Origin: Jacaranda mimosifolia
Taxonomy: Eukaryota; Streptophyta; Magnoliopsida; Lamiales; Bignoniaceae
DNA: 64,000 nucleotides
Direction of reading: 5' to 3'
Assembly: GCA_018894105.1 (NCBI GenBank)
Contig: CM032126.1
Span: 25,084,391 to 25,148,390 of the forward strand
The position numbers and the translations under genes are program-made. The notes under the pieces are model-generated. The model was not told the DNA's origin. It saw nothing but the letters and a program-made list of their open reading frames with translations, and searched no databases. Shown one piece after another: positions 56,315-64,000 of the stretch (its first letter is position 1; each line of letters opens with the position of its first letter).

Positions 56315-56494
56315 ATTATATATTTAGTGAAGATAATAAAATATTGCTTTAGTTGATATTATTATATCTCCCGCATAATTTCACAAAATATAAACATTAT
56401 ATGGAACTATGGCTCCTATAAATACATACATACAAGTAAATATGTAAAACTAAAACTAAAATTATGTTATGCCAATAAAAAGATAAACCTTGAG

Positions 56495-56860
56495 GCCCCG
56501 TTTACTTGATGGTATGGAATGTAGAGTGATGAGATGAAATGAGGGATGAAAAGTAGGATTAAGGTAATTTTATTTTTTAAAATTATATTTACTTTGTAGG
56601 ATGATTTGTATAATAAAAGTGGATAATTGTATTGGATGTTTACTTTGATAGATGATAATATTGGGATAAATTTTAAAAGATTAAAATACCCTCAATTAAA
56701 AAATTTATTTAATTTTCCATTTAACATAGAGAAATTAATTTTCCTCCATTCTAGCACAATATCCAATTATTTCTTCTTTTTTCCAAATATAAAAAAATTA
56801 ATTTTCCTCCATTCTAACACAACATCTTTACACATAAAAATAAAGAATTAAGGGTATATT
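56495..56860. mobile_element. Possible truncated Tourist/PIF-type MITE
   Basis: GGCCCCGTTTACTTGATGG resembles the terminal repeats of Tourist-like elements. No inverted partner (expected CCATCAAGTAAACGGGG) is seen downstream, so the right end is missing or too decayed. Inside, a unit of about 62 bp containing AATTAATTTTCCTCCATTCT is duplicated (56733 and 56797). Confidence 0.4.
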
Positions 56861-56971
56861 TTTTTCGTTATCAATATTATTACCTCAATTGCAATTTATA
56901 TATATGTATATTTATGTTTTAATTATTTTTAATATATATTGTGTTCAATTACTAAATTGTTATAAGAATCT

Positions 56972-56998
56972 ATAATAATAATAATAATAATAATAATA
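56972..56998 (+). repeat. (AAT)n microsatellite
   Basis: About nine uninterrupted AAT/ATA trinucleotides in an AT-rich spacer. Confidence 0.9.
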
Positions 56999-57746
56999 CA
57001 ATTTTAATATAATAATTATTAATCAAACAAAGATTAAAAAAAAATTATAATAATTTTTTTCTCAAAAAAGAATACCATACATAAATTTTATTTACAACAT
57101 ATTCTCCAACCTAATTACTTAAATCGTTGTTTTAAAATATTATTGCAAGACAATTAAAAATAATTTCAAACATTATATATAGATATATTAGTCTATACTA
57201 TAAATGGGAATGCACGTGGTAACAGTACCATGCGTGTGCCAAACCTTTTTTTTTCTTTTTCTTTTTCTTTTTCCTTTTTTTTAATTCAGGAACTACATAA
57301 AAATAATGTCGTTTTACGGCGAGTGATAAGCATTTGTACCTATGGTTTTGCCTCTTGTATGATTGGTTCTTTATTTTTAGGTAAGTTTGGGGGCTACTAA
57401 GGGCCTGTTTGGTTTTATTCCATGGCCCATTCCCAGCAAAGTTACTATTTAAAAATTGAAAATTGTTTGGATGCGGCCTTTCCCAAGGAACAAAAATCCA
57501 GTTTTCATTTCCATTTTCACATTTCCCAATAAAATTACCCCTTACCAAACCTACTCCATTCAATTATCTGAAAAAGCTTACCATGCATCAATCAAACTGT
57601 CTCTCACATCAATCGGCCGTTTGGAGAAAAAAAACGAAAAAAAAAATATTTGGCAAGCTTTTCTTTCTCATATGGTAATGTTTTCATTTTCCCCCAAATC
57701 AAAAACCCTCCAAAGTTTGATATCCCCATAGCTTTGCTCAGGCACA

Positions 57747-59842
57747 ATGACAGAGGGAGAAATCGTTTCATCGTCTGGCGAGAATAGCCAACCAATACGA
57801 CCGCTGAAGCGACGGAAGGTACCGATTTCCTTTGTAACAGTTACACCTCCTTCTCCGGTGAGTTTATTCGGGCTTCAGGTGGAGGGGATGTAGAAAATAA
57901 TTTTGCTATCCCCTCGGTCTGTGTTTTATACCCACCAAGTGCTACCATTCTAGTATAGGTTACATATTCTGTGTATGTATGTAGCATAAAGTCCTGATTT
58001 AGGTGTTGTAGTCTACGGTTCAAATGTGGCTAGATTTGTTTTTCATGCAGTATATAAGTTCTGATCTATTTAGGCATGACGTGTGTTTCCAATTTTGCGA
58101 TTTTGGCATTATGTTGTGTGGCTGATTCTTGGTTGCTTGTGTGGAGGGTTGTCATTTAGGGGTAGGATTTACTGTTAGCCGATGTGTAGTTGTATTCCAG
58201 TGTGCGTTAAAAGGACTACCTTCACCAGAATGCGTGTTTTTATATTCTGAAATATCCTCTGTGAAGCACACTTTTTAATTTTTTATGGTTGTTACCACAT
58301 TATACTAAATTAGGTGTTGAAGAACATCTTTACTCCTCACTGCATATGTGGTTGTTCTTGTGTTTTATGTCACTATTGAGCTTTAGTCCACTTGAATGTG
58401 CAAAGGTTGCAATGTGAGGAATATGAATGAAGTTAGAACTTATATCTACCTGTTCTGGTGTTATAGGTGAACTCTTAATTCGCTTTCTTTATTTGCCAGA
58501 AGACTATATTTGCAGTTTATTGTGTTACAACATATAGCCACATGGGAAAATGAGTTATTGTTAATATTCCATGTACCGAATGTGTTTATATAATATGTAG
58601 ATCTTGTTGAGTTCTTGAATGTTAGGTGTTGTTGGGATGGAGGAAATAGGATGAGAGATAGACGGCATTGACGTGTTGTGTACGCATAGGTGTAGATATC
58701 AATACATGGCATGTTCACCCGTTACATAGAGTTATGCTTCTTGTTAAGATCAAAATTTTGTATTATGGAGATACATAAAATTTTGTACTACTTCTCTTGT
58801 GTGAGGTAACATATAAAATGCATTATATTAGCTTATCCTCATCTAACTTTGATCACACATCTCATTAGATGTCTCGTCGGCAACAAAGATTTCGCAGTAG
58901 GGCAAAGATGCAAAGTGGGAGTTGCCCGCTGTGTCTATCTTGATTGAGTTGATATATGATCAATTCATCAAGGGCTAGTTAATTTCAACAACCTTCACTA
59001 CCACAATTTGGCTAGAGATTCAAAGAGAGTTGCATGCACGTACTGGCCTTCACTATGAAGCCGATCAACTAAAAAATAAATTGTCTACGGTGCGTCTTCT
59101 TTGGAGAAAATTTCATGATCTAATAACAAAGCACGCTGGTTTGGGGTGGGATAGCAACACAAGCACAGTAGAAGCCACGGAGGACAATGGGCTGAGCAGC
59201 TAATGGTAATATATAAAGTTTTGCATATGCTCAATATGCACACTTGTTATATTCCATTAAATGCCCTTTTATAATGTCATGTGCTCCTCGTTATAGGAAA
59301 ATTCGAAGGAGAGTTCTCTAAAGAAGCAGGGTCTTCCACACTATCACTTGTGCACATAAATGTTCCTTAACCCAGTCACAAGTGGGAGTGGTGCCAGGTT
59401 TTCTTCCCAACCACCAATTGATAGTGAGGAGGACGTAGAACCTGATATGCCAAACTTAGACGATTCTGGCCCATCAATGTTTACCAACCCCCAATCTGGA
59501 GATGCAAACCTAGAAGTCCCTATTAATCCATCCCAACCACCCATTCATTGTGCTAGTCCAAGCAATAAGTCTAATAAGTCTAAGAGTAACCGTTCATCAA
59601 GAATTGATGAGGCAATAGATGCATGGACTTGTGTTAATAGTGCAAAGGCTAGAAAGTTGGAGAAAAACTCAACTACAAGTGTTGAAGCTTGCATGGCGTC
59701 GTTGAAGACTATGGAGGGCTTACCCCGCTTTCTTTTCTTCAAGGCTCAAGACTCTCTCTTGAGCAAAAGGCGTCGTAGGATGTTCCTTCTAATAAGTGAT
59801 GAGGAGATGAGGGAATGGGTGGAGTCATTGGGAGATGCTTGA
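57747..59842 (+). pseudogene. PIF/Harbinger ORF1, Myb/SANT-like DNA-binding protein
   Basis: A plausible first exon 57747-57857 (MTEGEIVSSSGENSQPIRPL, donor GTGAGT) joins an exon from 58869 (MSRRQQRFR). An 8-base direct repeat near 58908-58923 (GCAAAGAT then GCAAAG) throws the frame. In the next frame is the Myb/SANT-like domain: VSILIELIYDQFIKG, a TAG stop, then TTTIWLEIQRELHARTG, YEADQLKNKLSTVRLLWRKF, GLGWDSNTSTVEATED and, after another shift, WAEQLM. A third exon (59297-59842) has one TAA at 59357-59359 and then an open frame with a Ser/Lys-rich linker and the family's C-terminal end (KRRRRMFLLISDEEMREWVE). The family partners with the transposase for nuclear import or DNA binding. Dead copy. 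Confidence 0.78.
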
Positions 59843-60663
59843 TGGGGGTTATTAAAGAGTGATATAAGTTTTTAATTTGAAACTGCGATGAAGGTCCTTG
59901 CTGCCCTGTTTGTATCTTATTCCATTTCAGATAATACTTTTTTCTGTGTTTAAACTTATGTTGTGTCATGTTATATGTCATTTTTTATTGTTCCTTTAGT
60001 TTTACTTATGATGTAAGACACTTGTATTAAGGTGAACAGAGATGTTTAGGATTTATATAAGTGTAGCTGCAACCAATTTTCAATTTATGTGTGGCTGCAT
60101 TCTTTGTTAAATCCGCAAAGGTTGTCTTTCTACATTCTTTGCTAATTCTCATTCTTTGCATTCTTTCTGCTTCCATACTACAATAGACAACTATTAAATC
60201 AAGGAGCCACCACACACCGGACACCACAGGAAAGTGTCATTCTTGGCCAATAAGTACCAAACACAGCTGCCAGAGATAGCATATTAGCATAACAAACAAA
60301 CAACTTTTTAGTTAGACCTTTAATGTTAATTTTGGAATCCTTTTAACTAGTGGAAATGGAAAATATATGTAAGCCCAATCAATCTATTGTTGTAGGAACG
60401 TATAACTTCAATTCCACTTACAAACTAGGCCTTGTAATGGTGGTGAAATACAAATAAAACAATTTACAATTCCTCCAATGTGGCCAGCCCAACTGGCGAT
60501 AGAAACCACATCCAATTTTGGCTACCTCAGTGCTTGTACAGGCGCCTTCCTCAGATGATTAAACACTTCCACCACTTATTGGAACATTTACAATCCAACA
60601 CATGGAATGCAACAATACTCACAACTCACCTTCCAATAACGTAACATCTATATGACTACATTA
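59843..60663. other. Spacer inside the Harbinger region
   Basis: Non-coding; probably the ORF1 3' UTR followed by AT-rich sequence. No terminal repeat or gene is seen. Confidence 0.5.
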
Positions 60664-61930
60664 ACTAAATTTATATAAACAAAAATACATAAAATATCAA
60701 TAAATACATAAAATACTTAAAATATTTATATAAATTAAAAATTGTCTACTCTTTATAATAAAATCATGAAAACTATATAAGTTTACATTTTAAAATTACA
60801 TATTATATATTTATATGTTATGTAATGACAAGAGGAATATGTATATAATGGTATATACATATATATAACAAATTATGTACATGAAAAAAATATATAAATA
60901 CATATATGAATATATATATATTTATATATATATATATACAATTATTTATAATTGTTCTATATACTCATTAGGGGTGGGAATAGGTTAGGCTAGGCTAGGC
61001 TTTGTCTTAAATAGACTAGGCCGGTTGTATAATTATAAGCCTAAAGCCTAGTCTATTACCTAACACAGGCTTTCTTTTTAAGGTTTGGCTTAGCCTTTTT
61101 AAATTTTTTCAAAGCCTAGGTCTAACCTTAGAAGCCCTATTTTAGTTAAAATTCTAATTAGGCTTATTGCCTTAAAGATTGGTTCAAACTTTTAATACGC
61201 TTAGGCTTTAATAGGCCTAAGAATTCTATAATTTATATTAAGCAAAAATAATTGGCGATTATAATACATTTATCTAAATAAAAAGAAAAGCATAACCAAA
61301 CATTATTATAGGTTAAACAAAAAATTTGATCAATCTTATGGTTATGTATATACAACTATATAAAATTAATAAAATTAATTAAGATAAAATAAAAAAGCAA
61401 TTATATAAGTATTATAAATATTTAAATATATATTATAATAGAATTTAATTATATAGGCCCGCCTAATAGGCTTTATAGGCTCACCGATGTGCCTATATCT
61501 ATCCTTTTTAACTAAATAAGCTTCTTTAGAAGTCTAAATCTGGTCTATTTTTTAAATAGGCTAGATCGAGCTAGGCCTCAAATAAGCTAGGCCGTAGGCC
61601 CCTGACAGGTGGCCTATCCTATTCCCATCCCTAATACTCATAAATTTAATTTATATTTTTACAAATACAAAATACATAAAATACTTAAAATACATAAAAA
61701 TATGTATTTAAATTTAAAATTGTCTACTCTTTATAATACAATCATGAAACCTATATGAGTTTATATTTATAAATTACATATTATATATTTATGTATTATG
61801 TACTAACAAGAGGATTATGTATATGATTGTATATACATATATATAATAAATTATTGACATGTAAAAAAATATATAAATACATATATATTTATACATTACC
61901 AATATTTTATCATTGTTGTACATACATATA
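60664..61930 (+). repeat. Tandem duplication of about 300 bp, split by an hAT MITE
   Basis: Copy 1 (about 60664-60968) and copy 2 (about 61642-61930) share ordered blocks: ACATAAAATACTTAAAAT, ATTGTCTACTCTTTATAATA, ATTACATATTATATATTTAT, AACAAGAGGATTATGTATAT and variants. The MITE 60969-61633 lies exactly at their junction. Confidence 0.82.
60969..61633. mobile_element. hAT-type MITE with perfect 8-bp target duplication
   Basis: The left end TAGGGGTGGGAATAGGTTAG and the inverted right end TAGGGATGGGAATAGGATAG are nearly identical. ATACTCAT flanks it on both sides (60961-60968 and 61634-61641). The subterminal regions are full of TAGGCT/AGGCCTA motifs, presumably transposase-binding sites. No coding. 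It shares the TAGGG(G/A)TGG-type end with the MITE at 37641-38313 but differs in its body. Confidence 0.9.
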
Positions 61931-62256
61931 ATTTTAATCTATGTTTTTCTTGTTGTGTTCAGTTTAATGAAAGATTACGTGATTGTATATTTATGAAACA
62001 CATATACAGAGCAAGTAATACTTAATACTTATAAATTTACCAACTTATTGACTGCATTTGTGTAATTATGTTGAATAAATAATATGACATTTAGGAAATC
62101 TATAACAGATTTAAGTAATTAAAAAACTATATATTTTTTAATGGATAAGATATACATGATTGTTGTTAGGCCTCCAATAATCAATTGCATGATATTAGTT
62201 ATTTTCATCATATCCAAACATAATCAGTACTTCAAATCATGTGCAGAACTTATTTA

Positions 62257-63726
62257 ATGGAGGGTGCCTCGACGTCAAACCCATCAACCCTTAATGAACA
62301 ACAGAATACTGGAGATGGCTCTAGTAGTTCCCCTACCACAGAAACAACTTCTGATGAATCCTCATCGAGTGACACCACCACAAATAATGATAACAATTCC
62401 AATGACTCTGGTGATGGGATGGCCTTTGTCTTTGTCTCACAGGTCCTATGTCCATCACAATTACAATTCCAAAATGAAGTTCCAATGTACACTTCTCGGC
62501 TTAGAGGGGCTAATTGGGTGGGAGAACTGTTAGATGGTCATCCCGAGAGGATTAGAAAGGCATTGCGAATGAGTAAAGATAGTTTCAACGCTATATGTAA
62601 CATGCTTAAAAGTAGGGGTTTACTTAAGGCCGGTAGATAAGCTAGAGTTGGATTGAAGGAGGTTGTAGCAATATTCTTGCAAAGAATAGGACAAGGTAAG
62701 TTTCAATGAGATAACTGTAAGAGGTCCCAACATTCGACAAAAACAATCTATAGATATATCCGTCGAGTTACCAAAGCACTAAACTATTTAGCTCCAGAAA
62801 TAATCACCCCTCCGAACTACAACAATGTGCACCCTCGAATACTATACAATCGCAAGTTCTATCCTTACTTTAAGGTATTTCTCAAAATACTTCCACTTTG
62901 TCTTCAATATATACATCTTAATCGTTAAGTTTACGAACGTAAGATATTTTTCCATGCAGGACTGTGTCGATGCTGTCGATGGTACTTATGTCTCGGTCTT
63001 AGCACATTCAGCAATACAAAATGCATATCGATGTTGTAAAGCTATAATTGCTCAAAATGTGCTAGCAATATGTGACATGGATTTAATGTTTAATTATGCC
63101 TATGCGCGTTGGGAAGGGAGAGCGAATGACGCATGTGTATTGGTTGATGCTCTTAGAACTGATCCTACCTTTCCTTGGCCACCTCAAGGTTGGTGTAATA
63201 AGTTAAATTAATTATATCATAAGATAAGTTTTTATGAAACACATATTAATATAATCTAATTCTATGTAGGTAAGTATTATGTTGTCGATTCTGGCTTCTA
63301 CAACTTCCCAGGTTTTCTAGCTCCCTATAGAATGCATCATTACCATATTAACCAATTTGTGGGTAGGAGTTATCTATCGAGAGGCTCTGCTGAGATATTC
63401 AATGAAAGGGATGCCAAACTCAGAAACATCGTAGAACAAGCATTTGGTGTGCTGAAGTCTCGGTTTCCAATGTTGGCTGCCTAGATGCCTCAGTACAAGC
63501 TCCACCGAAAAGTACAAATATCATCGCCTATTGTGTCATCCATAATTTTATACGAAAACATTTTCACGATGACTTTTTCTTCCTAGAGGAACAAATTCAA
63601 TATAACAATGCAATTGAGATCCATCCAAATGATCATCACCTTTCCTCACAAAACGATATTGATTGGATGTCGAGGTTCCGTGATAATGTAGCGAATATCA
63701 TGTGGGTGAATCGTCACAATATGTAA
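62257..63726 (+). pseudogene. PIF/Harbinger transposase, HARBI1-like (DDE_Tnp_4)
   Basis: Exons 62257-62874, 62960-63188 and 63270 to about 63726, joined by GT-AG introns. The N-terminus is Ser/Thr/Asn-rich, followed by the plant N-terminal domain (YTSRLRGANWVGELLDGHPE, ALRMSKDSFNAICNMLKSRG). The nuclease core keeps all three acidic positions: DAVDGTYV, then WEGRANDACVL, then NIVEQAFGVLKSRFPML; KFYPYFKDC and YYVVDSGFYNFPGFLAPYR are also typical. Stops lie at 62638-62640 (TAA), 62707-62709 (TGA) and 63482-63484 (TAG). A shift near 63515 moves the C-terminus (CVIHNFIRKHFHDD to VNRHNM, stop near 63724) to another frame. The catalytic parts are well preserved for a dead gene. An alternative ATG lies at 62239. 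Confidence 0.86.
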
Positions 63727-64000
63727 CTTGTAATCAAACATGACAAAAAAGTTTGTGGCTCCTTAATTATATACAAGCGCACTAGATGTGTGTAATTTAT
63801 ATTAACATCAAACACTTTCTGATGCATGTATGATCTTAAATGTGACAAAGTATATGCTTATTATCAATGTGGGCAATGTAGTTGTCTTCACTTTTTCTTA
63901 TGCATATCGACTGCACATGCATATCAGTTGACTTATGCAGCTGCTTTTGTTTTTCCCTACATACAAACACACGATACATGGTTGTTTTAGAATAATCACA
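63727..64000. other. Sequence downstream of the transposase
   Basis: Non-coding. The terminal inverted repeat of the Harbinger element is expected beyond the window edge. Confidence 0.5.

Larger units (their letters stand above)
57401..64000 (+). mobile_element. Decayed two-gene PIF/Harbinger element, right end outside window
   Basis: GGGCCTGTTTGGTTTTATTC at 57401, directly after TAA, is a typical PIF/Harbinger terminal repeat with its 3-base target. Downstream in the same orientation lie a Myb/SANT-like ORF1 (57747-59842) and a HARBI1-like transposase (62257-63726), the two genes autonomous elements of this superfamily need. No matching right terminus (AACCAAACAGGCCC) is present before base 64000. 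The region between the genes has been enlarged by a tandem duplication and an hAT MITE. That both genes belong to one element is inferred from order and orientation. Confidence 0.65.

Noticed and set aside
62239..62492. Opposite and shifted frames over the transposase start
   Set aside because: Low-complexity Ser/Thr/Asn coding text opens other frames; only the frame with the plant HARBI1 N-terminal domain is meaningful.
62825..63211. Independent 128-aa gene with DAVDGTYV
   Set aside because: The open frame reads through an intron; it is the middle exon of the Harbinger transposase.

Overview
This window reads as nuclear DNA of a flowering plant, most likely a eudicot. It has two intron-rich plant genes with GT-AG introns, an AT-rich background, and dense layers of plant transposable elements. 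I see no bacterial-type genes, no rRNA genes, no CRISPR array and no functional tRNA gene. Exon borders were placed by reading splice signals and protein-family similarity from memory; no alignment was run.

Genes (1-27.7 kb). A plant synaptotagmin of the SYT4/SYT5 type (SMP lipid-binding domain followed by two C2 domains) runs on the + strand from outside the window to 15927, with ten exons visible. Its second visible intron is 9.2 kb and holds a decayed Ty1-copia element, a 3.7-kb hAT transposon with a perfect 8-bp target duplication, and a Mutator-like element that splits a tandem repeat. Converging on it from the - strand is a purple acid phosphatase of the PAP26 type (17827-26678, eight coding exons plus a 5' UTR exon near 27.35 kb). 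All its metal-binding motifs are present, but exon 2 lacks one base, which breaks the frame. Its introns hold a MITE and a solo LTR.

Transposon-dominated half (27.7-64 kb). In order: a non-autonomous hAT with a nested Tourist-like MITE (27756-29031); a complete but decayed Ty1-copia element (29053-34610, target duplication GTACT); a second Ty1-copia element (35035 to about 50240) that lost most of its reverse transcriptase, carries an hAT MITE in gag, and has a whole Ty3-gypsy chromovirus of Tekay type (39133-50042) inside its 5' LTR; a non-coding LTR element (50899-56314) that hosts a MITE, a candidate Helitron inside that MITE, and a SINE with a 16-bp target duplication; and a decayed two-gene PIF/Harbinger element (57401 to beyond the window) with a Myb/SANT-like ORF1 and a HARBI1-like transposase, plus an hAT MITE inserted at a tandem duplication.

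The two host genes do not form a pathway with the transposons. The value of the window is its well-resolved nesting order, the frameshift in an otherwise perfect phosphatase gene, and an extra coding stretch ahead of gag in the chromovirus. I found no convincing new biological system; the candidates closest to that are listed as findings with their limits.
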